Notes under the pieces: generated by a model
What the model was told of the DNA's origin: nothing
Database searches by the model: none
The model's input: the letters and a program-made list of their open reading frames with translations, nothing else
NCBI GenBank assembly: GCA_017854795.1
Contig: JAFMHB010000021.1
Location: forward strand, 1 to 37,226
Source: Candidatus Nanopelagicales bacterium
GTDB taxonomy: Bacteria; Actinomycetota; Actinomycetes; S36-B12
Reading direction: 5' to 3'
DNA length: 37,226 bases
In this document: one piece after another, positions 8,572 through 16,768 of the stretch
How positions within the stretch are numbered: position 1 is the first letter of the stretch
Layout of the letters: each line of letters begins with the position of its first letter
Position numbers and translations under genes: made by a program

Positions 8572-9446
8572 GGTTTCGCCCAACCAACGCGGGAGTCCGC
8601 GTGAATTTCCGCTGTGATCCGCTTGTCCTGGATGTAACCGACGCTGTCAATGATCTTGATGCGATCGACGTAGTTACCCCAACCAAGAATGGATGTGTTA
8701 TCGCCGGCGAATGTGTATATGAAGTAGGACTCCACTAGCACTAAACCCGGACCGAGTGGTGTGATCGACTGATTCACCAAAAAATGCTTTCGTTTGACCG
8801 GTGTAACAAGTGCCTTTTCGTAGTAGTCGAGCACTTGATCGCGGCCAGTGCGTGAGCCCTTACTCGTGGTCAGGACAGCATCTTCGGTGAAGACACTTCT
8901 CAACAACTCGAAATCCGGAGTGTCAACAGCATTGGCATAGCGCCATGTGGCTGCTCTGGCCAGTTCGGCAGTTTCAAGTTGCTCTAATCGAGTGGTCAGG
9001 CTCGCGACGCTGCCCGGCAGATGCTGGGCCGGGGTGAAAACTTTCCGTGTGATTACGCCGATCCCGTCGGTGACGGAGATCTCGTCGGTGTAATCTCCCC
9101 AGCCGGTTGCTTCGAAACCAGTGCCTTCGTGGGCGTAGTAAATAGTTGCGTGCACGGTAGCCCGACCGGGTGATTTCCACGTGACCTGCGGGTTCACAAT
9201 CAAGTGACGAGTAAGGAATTCGGTTGGCAGCATGCCTTGCATCGCTTCGACGATCGCGGTGCGACCGGTTAAGACCAGACCGGGCATTTCGACAACGGCA
9301 TCCTCGCTGAAAACTTCACCGAGCATCGACCAATCCCGAGTGTCCACCGCCTGCGCATAGGTGAACAGGGCTGATCGGGCGGCCTCGGTTGTCTCAAGCC
9401 GTTCGAGTCGCAGGGTAATCGCCTGCAGGTCAGTTGATTCGCTCAT
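8568..9446 (-). CDS. Protein with two tandem SnoaL-like (NTF2-fold) domains
   Basis: 292 residues made of two homologous halves. Half one has LETTEAARSALFTYAQAVD and VFSEDAVVEMPG (about residues 14-60). Half two repeats the pattern with LEQLETAELARAATWRYA, VDTPDFELLRSVFTEDAVL and a matching C-terminal sheet (about residues 146-280). SnoaL_4-type domains act as cyclases, isomerases, dehydratases or hydroxylase partners on polyketides, steroids and terpenoids, normally as dimers of single domains; here the dimer is probably fused. ATG 9446 lies four bases past the ferredoxin stop, with AGAGG upstream. A single-domain relative is encoded at 17389. No catalytic residues can be assigned with certainty. 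Confidence 0.87.
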   Translation of the reverse strand: MSESTDLQAITLRLERLETTEAARSALFTYAQAVDTRDWSMLGEVFSEDAVVEMPGLVLTGRTAIVEAMQGMLPTEFLTRHLIVNPQVTWKSPGRATVHATIYYAHEGTGFEATGWGDYTDEISVTDGIGVITRKVFTPAQHLPGSVASLTTRLEQLETAELARAATWRYANAVDTPDFELLRSVFTEDAVLTTSKGSRTGRDQVLDYYEKALVTPVKRKHFLVNQSITPLGPGLVLVESYFIYTFAGDNTSILGWGNYVDRIKIIDSVGYIQDKRITAEIHADSRVGWAKP

Positions 9447-9449
9447 CTC

Positions 9450-9761
9450 TTAGACCTCTTCACTCAAACGAACACCACGTTTGGTAAGGGTCACCGGACC
9501 CGTGACCTTTAGTCGACAGGCAAGTCGCCGAGAAGAATCAATCATGCCCATAGTTCGTTCAAGTGTTTCCCGCTCTTCTTCGAGCATTGCTTCGCAGTTT
9601 TCGGTGCCTTCACGAATAATGCTGACACATAGGCCGCAGGAGGCCTCCCCCTGACATTCGGTGGGCCAGATGTAGCCCGCCTCGTGCGCCGCTGCCATTA
9701 CTGGCTGGTCTTCTGCCACCTCGAGTTCGAGGCCCAGCGGGAGTACCGTCACGGGATTCAT
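9450..9761 (-). CDS. 2Fe-2S ferredoxin, plant/bacterial [CxxxxxCxxC] type
   Basis: Small electron carrier of 103 residues. Cysteines lie in CQGEASCGLC and, about 36 residues later, in RLACRL, giving the four ligands of a plant-type 2Fe-2S cluster (C-x5-C-x2-C...C). The long acidic stretch EEERETLE before the last ligand resembles ferredoxins that serve oxygenases. ATG 9761 is chosen over ATG 9773 because GGAGG lies five bases upstream of it. It heads the minus operon. It is the only ferredoxin seen in the window, so it is a candidate donor for the Rieske oxygenase at 20393; no dedicated ferredoxin reductase is visible. Confidence 0.9.
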   Translation of the reverse strand: MNPVTVLPLGLELEVAEDQPVMAAAHEAGYIWPTECQGEASCGLCVSIIREGTENCEAMLEEERETLERTMGMIDSSRRLACRLKVTGPVTLTKRGVRLSEEV

Positions 9762-9774
9762 GGGTGCCTCCATT

Positions 9775-9824
9775 GAAATGGTGAATTGGTGAAATCGAAA
9801 TGGTGAAATCGAAATGGTGAAACG
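9775..9824. repeat. 14-base tandem repeat in the ferredoxin leader
   Basis: The unit GAAATGGTGAAATC occurs at 9797-9810 and, with two changes, at 9811-9824. A third near copy, TTGGTGAAATC, lies at 9786-9796, and the first ten bases of the unit recur at 9775-9784. Copies of (A/T)TGGTGAAA are therefore phased at 14 bases, directly upstream of the ferredoxin ribosome site. The same AAATGGTGAAAT core occurs at 3642. It could be an operator array or a slipped duplication. Confidence 0.6.
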
Positions 9825-9889
9825 TTGTGAGGAAAAACACGATGCGATACCGGTAAAGAGTTTATGTTGTCATGACGATCGGATAACAT

Positions 9890-9900
9890 GGACATCCTAG
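9890..9900 (+). promoter_or_regulatory. Candidate shared operator, site A (GG-N3-TCCTAG)
   Basis: GGACATCCTAG lies 44 bases before the SDR 3 start, in the divergent gap shared with the ferredoxin operon. It is one of four intergenic matches to GG-N3-TCCTA(G/T); the others are at 21614, 25553 and 32375. Confidence 0.4.
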
Positions 9901-9943
9901 CTTCGGCACGCCAAGTGTCTAACACCCCAAAGAATGGAACAAC

Positions 9944-10708
9944 ATGGATCTCGGTCTCACTGGAAAACGTGCTCTCGTCACCGGCGGTACCCGCGGTATC
10001 GGTCGCGCCACCGTCGAACTTTTAGCAGCCGAAGGTGCATCCGTTGCATTTTGCGCACGCAATGAAGAAGCCGTTGAAGCTTTTGCCGCGGAATTGCGTG
10101 GAGCCGGCGTCACAGTTTTTGCCCGCGCAATAGACGTGAGTAAGGAAGACCAACTTAAAGGATTCATCCGCGATGCAGCTGAGAACCTGGGCGGCCTTGA
10201 CATCCTCGTCTCCAATGTCACCGGAGGTTCACTTAAAGGCCCAGAGCAGTGGCAGCAAAGCCTCGAACTTGACCTATTGCCGTTGGTTCACCTCATCGAC
10301 GAAGCCACACCAATCCTTGAAGCAGCCGGCGGCGGTTCGATCATCGCACTATCCTCGACCTTCGGTTTTGACAATGTTTGGCCGAGTTCACCCAATTCCT
10401 ACGGCGCTTTCAAAGCGGCAATCGTCCGACATGCGTCCGCTGCCGCCCACGCCCTCGCTCCCAAAGGGATTCGCGTGAACACCGTTTCACCCGGACCCGT
10501 CTTCTTCGAAGAGGGTGATTGGAGCAAGATCAAGGCCGGCCGTCCCGAGGTCTACGAAAAAGTTCTTGCATCAATCCCATTGGGACACATGGGCAAGCCC
10601 AGCGAAATTGCCGCGGTTATTGTCGGTTTGGCCAGCCCGGTCATGGGCTACTGCGTTGGCACCAACGTGGTGTGTGACGGCGGCATGACAGTCCGAACCC
10701 AGTTCTGA
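9944..10708 (+). CDS. Short-chain dehydrogenase/reductase (SDR 3)
   Basis: 254-residue SDR beginning MDLGLTGKRALVTGG. It has the cofactor motif TGGTRGIG, catalytic Ser in IALSSTFG, SYGAFK with Tyr and Lys, and VCDGGMTV at the end. The usual NNAG motif is replaced by VSNVTGG, as in the 3-oxoacyl-ACP-reductase-like subgroup. FCARNEEAVEAF after the second strand (Arg, no Asp) suggests NADP. The ribosome site before ATG 9944 is weak (TGGAAC). It is transcribed away from the ferredoxin operon; a 124-base gap separates it from the next operon. Confidence 0.9.
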   Translation: MDLGLTGKRALVTGGTRGIGRATVELLAAEGASVAFCARNEEAVEAFAAELRGAGVTVFARAIDVSKEDQLKGFIRDAAENLGGLDILVSNVTGGSLKGPEQWQQSLELDLLPLVHLIDEATPILEAAGGGSIIALSSTFGFDNVWPSSPNSYGAFKAAIVRHASAAAHALAPKGIRVNTVSPGPVFFEEGDWSKIKAGRPEVYEKVLASIPLGHMGKPSEIAAVIVGLASPVMGYCVGTNVVCDGGMTVRTQF

Positions 10709-10832
10709 TCACGACAAACATTCTGAGTCTGCAACCACAGCTGATTGTGCAGTGATGGTGGAGGTGGGCGATCGCGTGCCGCACGAAATGCACTGCGACT
10801 GCCCCCTCACCGGTCAAGGCAATTCTCACCAA

Positions 10833-11594
10833 ATGAATATTGCCTTGGTTGTGGGTGGGCGCTGGCACGACGTGGACTACGCCCGGGCCGAATTACTCAA
10901 ATTCCTCGGTGACCACGAATCCGTTCAATGCACGTTGCACTCCGATTTTTCAGATGTCGATGCACTTGGGAATGCTGATGCTGTTATCGCCTACACGTGC
11001 GATGTACGACCATCTCGTGCAGAATCAATGGCCCTCGCGCAAGCAGTTCGCGGTGGCACGCGCTTACTTGCACTGCATGCGACTAACTCAGCGATCGATC
11101 CACCGGTTACAGGTGGACCGAAAATATTTCGCACCCCCGACGCGATGCCCGAGTTCACTGCGTTGCTGGGAAACCGATTCCTTGCACACCCAAAAATTTC
11201 ACCCTGGCGAGTTGATGTTGTTCAGCAGGAGCATCCACTTGTAGCAGGAGTTTCATCTTTTGTGACCACCGACGAGTTGTATGTGATGGAATTGCGCGAG
11301 GATCTTGACGTCCTCCTTGACACCGAGTTCTCCGGGGAATGCCCGGGATTTGAGGTTTCTCACTCGGGGTCACGCACGCGGCATCCAGTGCTGTTCACCC
11401 GCAAAGAAGGTGACGGCGAAGTTGTGTATTTCACCTTGGGCCATTGCCGCGGACGATTTGACGTTACTGATCTTGGGATTGCCGACACAGGTGTCGTGGA
11501 CCGGGTGGCATGGGAATCTCAGGAATACCGCGAGGTCTTACGGCGATGTGTAGCGTGGGCGGTGCACGGTAAATCTGATGAGGAGAGTGGATGA
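10833..11594 (+). CDS. ThuA-like protein (ThuA 1)
   Basis: About 253 residues with the ThuA (trehalose utilisation) fold, related to class I glutamine amidotransferases but lacking their catalytic triad. The opening strand is MNIALVVGGRWHDVDYA; LLALHATNSAI fits the loop after the central strand, and HPVLFTRKEGDGEVVYFTLGH matches the family C-terminal signature. ATG 10833 fits the family start; ATG 10752 in the same frame would add 27 residues but has no better ribosome site. It overlaps the next SDR (ATGA). ThuA relatives occur in sugar and glycoside catabolism near xylose-isomerase-like proteins, as here; the reaction is not established. Confidence 0.8.
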   Translation: MNIALVVGGRWHDVDYARAELLKFLGDHESVQCTLHSDFSDVDALGNADAVIAYTCDVRPSRAESMALAQAVRGGTRLLALHATNSAIDPPVTGGPKIFRTPDAMPEFTALLGNRFLAHPKISPWRVDVVQQEHPLVAGVSSFVTTDELYVMELREDLDVLLDTEFSGECPGFEVSHSGSRTRHPVLFTRKEGDGEVVYFTLGHCRGRFDVTDLGIADTGVVDRVAWESQEYREVLRRCVAWAVHGKSDEESG

Positions 11595-12349
11595 ATAGCA
11601 AAGGAACCGCGGTTGTAACGGGAGCGGGTCAAGGTATCGGTCGGGCGATCGTCGAACGCCTTGTCACCGACGGTTATGACGTACTCGCCCTTGACGTCGC
11701 AGAGGGCCCACTCGTGCAAGTGCGAGAGTCACTTGGTGTTCGCACCGCGATCGTCGATGTTTCCGATGCCGAGGCGGTGGCTGCCGTAACTGCTCAAGCA
11801 CCGGATTGCCGGGTGCTCGTGAACAACGCTGCGATCCAGCGTTACCAGGATCTTTTGCGCACCACGCACGGTGAAATGCGAGCCATCCTTGACGTTAACG
11901 TGATCGGCCCGGTGCTCATGGCTCAGGCACTCGTACCCGTAATGGCAACCCACGGCGGTGGAGTAGTTATCAATCTTTCGTCCATCACGTCACAGGCCCA
12001 TGCGGCCGGTACATCGCTGTACCCGGCGTCGAAAGCCGCCGTGAACCAACTTACCGAAGCAATGGCGGTGGAGTTCGCGCCATTGGGTGTGCGCTGTAAT
12101 GCGGTCGGCCCCGGAACGGTGCTCACCGAAGGAACTGCTGGCCATTACGGTGATGCGAACGCGCAGGCAGCTATTGCCGGAGTGCTCCCTATTAATCGGA
12201 TGGGTATGCCGCAGGACATCGCTAATGCTGTTAGTTTTTTATGTTCAGAACAAGCATCGTGGATCACCGGACAAACTCTCTTTGTTGACGGCGGGTTCAC
12301 AGCCGCACAAGGTTCGTTCTTCCGATCCGCACGAAAGGCACACACATGA
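11591..12349 (+). CDS. Short-chain dehydrogenase/reductase (SDR 4)
   Basis: 252-residue classical SDR. TGAGQGIG is near residue 10-17, followed by VNNAAI, INLSSITS with the catalytic Ser, and YPASK. LALDVAEG suggests NAD. ATG 11591 overlaps the ThuA stop and has GAGGAGAG just upstream. Its own stop overlaps the ATG of the LLM gene. Three consecutive overlaps imply one polycistronic message and coupled translation, so its substrate is probably shared with the neighbouring ThuA, LLM and TIM-barrel proteins. Confidence 0.92.
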   Translation: MNSKGTAVVTGAGQGIGRAIVERLVTDGYDVLALDVAEGPLVQVRESLGVRTAIVDVSDAEAVAAVTAQAPDCRVLVNNAAIQRYQDLLRTTHGEMRAILDVNVIGPVLMAQALVPVMATHGGGVVINLSSITSQAHAAGTSLYPASKAAVNQLTEAMAVEFAPLGVRCNAVGPGTVLTEGTAGHYGDANAQAAIAGVLPINRMGMPQDIANAVSFLCSEQASWITGQTLFVDGGFTAAQGSFFRSARKAHT

Positions 12350-13320
12350 AACGGCCGTTTCGTTTTGCTATTCAGGCATTCAGTTCTACTTCACTTAAGG
12401 AGTGGGTTGACCTTGCTCGCAAAGTAGAAGACAGCGGGTATTCCACCCTGCATGTCGCTGACCATCTGTTGGGTCCGGGTAGCAAGATCGAAGGGACAGG
12501 GCATCGGGTTCAAACTCTTGCGATCATCCCGGCTATGACCGCGGCCGCAATGGCAACAACAACACTTCGAATCGGCTCACGGATGGCGTGCGTGAGTTAC
12601 CACCTACCCACCGTCCTGACAAAAGAGATGGCCTCAATTGATGTTCTCTCCGAAGGACGACTCGAGATCGGGCTGGGAGCAGGGTGGTTGGTGAACGAAT
12701 ACGAGGCACTCGGGATTCCATGGGAATCCGCGGGCCGGCGCATTCAATTACTGCGCGAAACAGCAGAGTTCATGCGCATGGCCTACGCCGACGAAGGTGA
12801 GGTCGACTACCACGGTGAATTCATCGAGTCATTCGGGTACCGCGCGGTGCCGCAACCGGTGCAGCGTCCATGGCCGCCACTGATGATCGGCGGCGGAGCA
12901 CCCAAAGTTCTTGGCTTAGCGGGTGAACTCGCCGACATTGTCAGCGTCAATTTCAATAACAGCAGTGGAACCGTGGGAGCGGGAAGTATTGCGTCTTCAA
13001 CAGAAGGTGAAACACACAAAAAAATTGAGTGGATTAAAGAGGGTGCGGGGGAGCGATTCGACGACATAGAACTGGAAACAGCCACCTACTTCATCTCGGT
13101 CGAAGGCCGTTCGGAGATCACGGCAGAGTCGGTTGTTGCTCGAACAGGCATGGAGTTAGCCGAACTAAAACGCTTCCCACATGCGGCGGTGGGCAGTGTT
13201 GATGAAATTTGCGAAGAGTTACAACGTCGACGCGAGGAGTTCGGCTTCTCTTACATCACCGTTGGGGATGCGCACCTTGATGCGTATCTTCCGATAGTTG
13301 AGCGTTTGGCGGGTACGTAA
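12346..13320 (+). CDS. LLM-class F420-dependent oxidoreductase (LLM 2)
   Basis: 324 residues, luciferase-like TIM barrel. Evidence includes FAIQAFSSTSLKEWVDLARK, TLHVADHLLGPG, TTTLRIGSRMACVSYHLP, LSEGRLEIGLGAGWLVNEY and RPWPPLMIGGG. Together they fit the actinobacterial F420-dependent subfamily better than FMN luciferases. ATG 12346 overlaps the SDR stop (ATGA) and AAAGG lies about seven bases upstream. It is only distantly related to LLM 1. A partnership with the adjacent SDR in a ketone/alcohol sequence is plausible but unproven. Confidence 0.9.
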   Translation: MKRPFRFAIQAFSSTSLKEWVDLARKVEDSGYSTLHVADHLLGPGSKIEGTGHRVQTLAIIPAMTAAAMATTTLRIGSRMACVSYHLPTVLTKEMASIDVLSEGRLEIGLGAGWLVNEYEALGIPWESAGRRIQLLRETAEFMRMAYADEGEVDYHGEFIESFGYRAVPQPVQRPWPPLMIGGGAPKVLGLAGELADIVSVNFNNSSGTVGAGSIASSTEGETHKKIEWIKEGAGERFDDIELETATYFISVEGRSEITAESVVARTGMELAELKRFPHAAVGSVDEICEELQRRREEFGFSYITVGDAHLDAYLPIVERLAGT

Positions 13321-13321
13321 T

Positions 13322-14137
13322 ATGTCGCGTTCCTACGGACTGGCGCACCTTTCCATGATGGCTGTTCCACCCGCACGACTTGCTTTCGTTGCCGCTGAAG
13401 CAGGTTTTGACTTCACAGGTTTTCGGCTCACGCCGAGCCCGTCAACCGGAATCGACCACGCAGTTTTAGGCAATGACCGTGCACTTGACGCACTGAGTCG
13501 CGCTGTAAAAGAAGAAGACGTCAACATTCTTGACGTTGAAGTGATTCGCATGATTGACCCGTCCTGTGTTGTAACAGCCCGCCCGTTACTGGAAGCGGCC
13601 CAGGCGCTGGGTGCCCGTTATGTAATTGCCACTGTGGAAGACGAAGACCCACTACGCAGGGTGGAAACACTCGCGCAGATTGCCGAAATGGCGGCGGAAC
13701 ATGGCACTTCCATTGCGGTTGAATTCATGTTGTTTTCGGCGGCGAAGAATCTCGACACGTGTGTCCAGATTGTCACGCAGTGTGGTGCTCCCAATGTTGT
13801 CGTCCTTGCAGACTCCCTGCACCTAGAGCGCTCCGGTGGACACCCGAGTGACCTGCGCCTTTACCCGTCAGAACTTTTTGCATACGCACAGATTTGCAGT
13901 GCTCCAGGAGCAGGACCCGCTCCTGATGCCCAAGCCGCACGCAGTGAAGGTGTGCACGGTCGTTTGATGCCCGACGAAGGGGATCTTCCAGTCCGAGAGT
14001 TCATCGCCGCGCTACCCCCTGAAACAACCCTCACAGTTGAATCACCCATAAAAGGTCAATCCGACCCTGCCGATCCCGTTGCTCTGGCTCGCGAAATGCT
14101 GGCATCAGCTCACCGAGTTGCAGGTGATCACGCATGA
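13322..14137 (+). CDS. Xylose-isomerase-like TIM-barrel protein
   Basis: 271 residues of the sugar phosphate isomerase/epimerase family (AP endonuclease 2-like barrel). Likely metal ligands are the glutamate in SIAVEFMLF, the Asp/His pair in LADSLHLERSGG and the glutamate in LTVESP, in the order expected for the fold. ATG 13322, one base after the LLM stop, gives MSRSYGLAHLSMM; a longer TTG start at 13298 would overlap the LLM gene. The next gene overlaps its stop. Neighbourhood with a ThuA-like protein recalls sugar or glycoside isomerase cassettes, but related barrels also serve in inositol, hydroxypyruvate and aromatic pathways. Confidence 0.85.
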   Translation: MSRSYGLAHLSMMAVPPARLAFVAAEAGFDFTGFRLTPSPSTGIDHAVLGNDRALDALSRAVKEEDVNILDVEVIRMIDPSCVVTARPLLEAAQALGARYVIATVEDEDPLRRVETLAQIAEMAAEHGTSIAVEFMLFSAAKNLDTCVQIVTQCGAPNVVVLADSLHLERSGGHPSDLRLYPSELFAYAQICSAPGAGPAPDAQAARSEGVHGRLMPDEGDLPVREFIAALPPETTLTVESPIKGQSDPADPVALAREMLASAHRVAGDHA

Positions 14138-14898
14138 GTGCTTACCGCGCAGAAGAATCTCGTGCAGAGGAACTGCGCATCGATGGCCTGGTCAATGTCC
14201 GTGATCTTGGTGGACTGCACGTGCAAGACGGTCGAGTAATTCGATCGCGTCAAGTGATCCGCAGCGATAACCCCAAAAAGCTGACCGAGCAGGGGCAGTT
14301 GGACTTGTCTAATGTAATCGCTCCAGCAGTTGTTGTTGACTTGCGCATGGTCATGGAAGTAGACCACGAGGGTTATGTAATCGAACATGAATCTGCACGT
14401 TTGGTTCACCACCCGATGAATCCCCAGTCCGGTATTACCCCTGAGCAAATTGCGGCAGGCGGTGCCGACAATTTGGTTGACGACTATCTACGACAGCTGG
14501 AAATTAATGCTTCCTCGATCGTTGAGGTTTTGAGCTTAATAGCAGATCCAAAGAACCGCCCGGTGGTTATTCACTGCTCTGCAGGAAAGGACCGCACGGG
14601 AATTGTCATTGCGATGCTGCTCGACATTCTCGGTGTTGAACACGAAAACATTGTTGCCGACTACCACGTAACAAGTGCCAATATGGCCCCAATTATCGAA
14701 CGAATTCGCAGCACACAGGTATATCAAGAAAATGGTTTGGCTGGCGCCCCTGATTGGATCTTTGCTTCTGAGCCCGAGACGATGCGTGCGTTTCTAGAAA
14801 CCATGACACAGACCTACGGCAGCGCCGAACAATGGGCCCTCACAAAAGGTTTAGACGCAATCGATATCAACAGCTTGCGCGAAACCATCCTCGTTTAA
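14134..14898 (+). CDS. Tyrosine/serine protein phosphatase (PTP family, MptpB-like)
   Basis: 254 residues. The P-loop HCSAGKDRTG places the nucleophile at C148 and the phosphate-binding Arg at R154. The N-terminal NVRDLGGLHVQDGRVIRS is typical of the Y_phosphatase3 family that includes mycobacterial PtpB. These enzymes can hydrolyse phosphotyrosine, phosphoserine, phosphoinositides or small phosphoesters. ATG 14134 overlaps the TIM-barrel stop, placing it as the last gene of the five-gene operon, so a metabolic role (dephosphorylating an intermediate) is at least as likely as signalling. It ends 43 bases from the convergent esterase; I see no clear terminator hairpin there. Confidence 0.92.
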   Translation: MSAYRAEESRAEELRIDGLVNVRDLGGLHVQDGRVIRSRQVIRSDNPKKLTEQGQLDLSNVIAPAVVVDLRMVMEVDHEGYVIEHESARLVHHPMNPQSGITPEQIAAGGADNLVDDYLRQLEINASSIVEVLSLIADPKNRPVVIHCSAGKDRTGIVIAMLLDILGVEHENIVADYHVTSANMAPIIERIRSTQVYQENGLAGAPDWIFASEPETMRAFLETMTQTYGSAEQWALTKGLDAIDINSLRETILV

Positions 14899-14941
14899 AA
14901 CTTAACCTTTCACGTGCACTGTGACATTTTTCGCAAGAGGC

Positions 14942-15901
14942 TTAAGCCAGAGCGGTCTGTAACGCGGCAATGCGCGCCGCCCAGATTCGCTGACTGAGTT
15001 CAGCGGTAGGGGCGAAGACTTCGGATGCGTGGTAGGCGCCCGGGTAAACATGCAATTCAACCGGTACGTCTGCATCTTTTAACCTTTGGGCGAATTCCAC
15101 ATCCTCATCCATGAACATGTCTTGGTCGCCGACATCAATAAAGGTTGGTGGTAGTCCGGTGAGGTCACTCGCCCGAGTGGGGGCCGAGTATTGGTCAGCA
15201 GGGTTACCACCGAGGTACCACTCCCAGGCCTCGACATTGCCGGCGCGATCCCAGATACCGATATCGACGATTACTTGACTGGACTCCGTCACGTTGCGGT
15301 CGTCGATCTGTGGGTAAGGAGCCATCAAGAATCGAATTGCTGGTCCGCCCCGATCCCGGGACACGAGAGCCGTCGCAATTGCCAGACCGCCGCCGGCACT
15401 TCCGCCATAAATAGCAAGTCGATCAACGGGGGTGTAGCCCAGTTCGTCAGCATGCGCGGCCATCCACTGTAGGCCGGCATAGCAGTCTTCGATTGCCGCG
15501 GGAGCTGGGTTTTCTGGGGCGAGTCGGTAATCAACAGAGACAATGAGTGCTCCGATGGTCTCGCACAGCATGACCGCGGTGAGGTGATCGGTATCCAAGG
15601 TTCCCATCACCATTCCCCCACCGTGGAGGAACAGGATGCCTGGCAACGGGCCGGTCGCATTCGCGGGACGGTAGATGCGCACCGCGAGATCGGGGTTACC
15701 TTCGGGCCCAGGGATTACCCGGTCTTCGAGGACCACATTTTCATTGGGTGGCAGATCCGCTGTCATCGCTTCGAGCATGCCGTTGAGTGTTGCGCGGCGT
15801 GCATTGATGTCGGGGATTGCGTTGAAGCCACCAGGAAGCGCTGAGTAGAGCGCTACCAGTGGTTCCAAGGACTGCGGGTCAATGTTTTCGTGCTGCGGCA
15901 T
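14942..15901 (-). CDS. Alpha/beta-hydrolase esterase, HSL family
   Basis: 319 residues, hormone-sensitive-lipase type carboxylesterase. The oxyanion motif HGGGMVMG starts at residue 93. The nucleophile S168 sits in GGSAGGGLA. The acid lies in FIDVGDQDMF and the histidine in YPGAYHASE. VDYRLAPENPAPAAIEDC is the usual family segment. ATG 15901 follows GGAGGAAAA, a strong site. It has no signal peptide, so it acts in the cytoplasm. Last of three minus-strand genes with the SDR 5 and FMN split-barrel genes. It could open a lactone or ester made by an LLM or Rieske step. Confidence 0.94.
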   Translation of the reverse strand: MPQHENIDPQSLEPLVALYSALPGGFNAIPDINARRATLNGMLEAMTADLPPNENVVLEDRVIPGPEGNPDLAVRIYRPANATGPLPGILFLHGGGMVMGTLDTDHLTAVMLCETIGALIVSVDYRLAPENPAPAAIEDCYAGLQWMAAHADELGYTPVDRLAIYGGSAGGGLAIATALVSRDRGGPAIRFLMAPYPQIDDRNVTESSQVIVDIGIWDRAGNVEAWEWYLGGNPADQYSAPTRASDLTGLPPTFIDVGDQDMFMDEDVEFAQRLKDADVPVELHVYPGAYHASEVFAPTAELSQRIWAARIAALQTALA

Positions 15902-15976
15902 TTTTCCTCCGGAAATTCAGTGAATGAGATTGCTGGAGTATTGCATGAATTCCGCGAATTGGAAGTGGAATTTTCG

Positions 15977-16729
15977 TTATGCGAGTGTCTCTCCGCCGTC
16001 CACCAGCAGGGTTTGTCCCGTGATGAAGGAAGCCTCGTCACTGAGGAAGAAACAGATTGCTGCTGCCAGCTCATTGGCTCGGGCCATGCGCTTCATGGGA
16101 ACAGCTGCACCAAATACTTCCTCACCTTTTTCCATGTCACCGCCACGGGCCAACATCAGTGGGGTTGTCATCCCGGTTATTGTGCGGCCGGGTGCAACGC
16201 AGTTGATACGAACCTCAGGGAGCGCTTCTAGGGTGAACTGACGAGTGAGGCCAGCTATTGCAGCTTTGGCCGCGCCGTAAGGAACATTGTTGTTGTTGGC
16301 CTTGAATGCGGCGACAGATGCGATTGTGACGATGGCACCGCTGCCACGCGCCTTCATCACGGGAGTTGTGTATTTGCACACATTGAAAGTGCCACCGACA
16401 TGGACTTCCATCATTTTGTTGAAGCGGGCCATGTCCCACTCAGCGAGCGGACCGAACTCTGCATGGCCGGCAGCTGCAAGCACGAGGTCAATTCCACCGA
16501 GGGCTGCCACCGTCGCGTCGACCGCTGCCTTTACCTGTGTTTCGTCAACCACATCTGCTTGCAAACCAATGCAACCTCCACCGATTTCGGCAGCGACAGC
16601 CTGAGCCTTCGCAAGGTCGAGGTCGACCAACGCGGCACGCCCACCCTCGGCTACTACTCGCTCAGCGGTTGCGCGACCGATTCCGCTTGATCCTCCGGTG
16701 ACAAATAGAACCTTATTTTCAAAGCGCAT
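15977..16729 (-). CDS. Short-chain dehydrogenase/reductase (SDR 5)
   Basis: 250-residue SDR. It has TGGSSGIG near residue 11, LVDLDL (NAD-type Asp), catalytic Ser in VTIASVAAF, YGAAK and LLVDGGETLA at the end. The structural NNAG motif is replaced by AAAGHAE, which is unusual though tolerated in some SDRs, and an Asn run (KANNNNVPY) precedes the active Tyr. ATG 16729 is preceded by GGAAGG. It is followed by the esterase after 75 bases, in which AATTCC-N13-GGAATT forms an inverted repeat (15948-15972). Confidence 0.91.
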   Translation of the reverse strand: MRFENKVLFVTGGSSGIGRATAERVVAEGGRAALVDLDLAKAQAVAAEIGGGCIGLQADVVDETQVKAAVDATVAALGGIDLVLAAAGHAEFGPLAEWDMARFNKMMEVHVGGTFNVCKYTTPVMKARGSGAIVTIASVAAFKANNNNVPYGAAKAAIAGLTRQFTLEALPEVRINCVAPGRTITGMTTPLMLARGGDMEKGEEVFGAAVPMKRMARANELAAAICFFLSDEASFITGQTLLVDGGETLA

Positions 16730-16768
16730 GGTTTTCCTTCCGATTATTTGGGGCAGTGTTATTCAAAG

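Noticed and set aside
9775-9824. CRISPR-like array
   Set aside because: Repeats are 14 bases with no unique spacers, and no cas gene is present.
10752-10832. Longer ThuA 1 start at 10752
   Set aside because: It adds 27 residues with no family similarity and no ribosome site, though it cannot be excluded because the site before 10833 is also weak.
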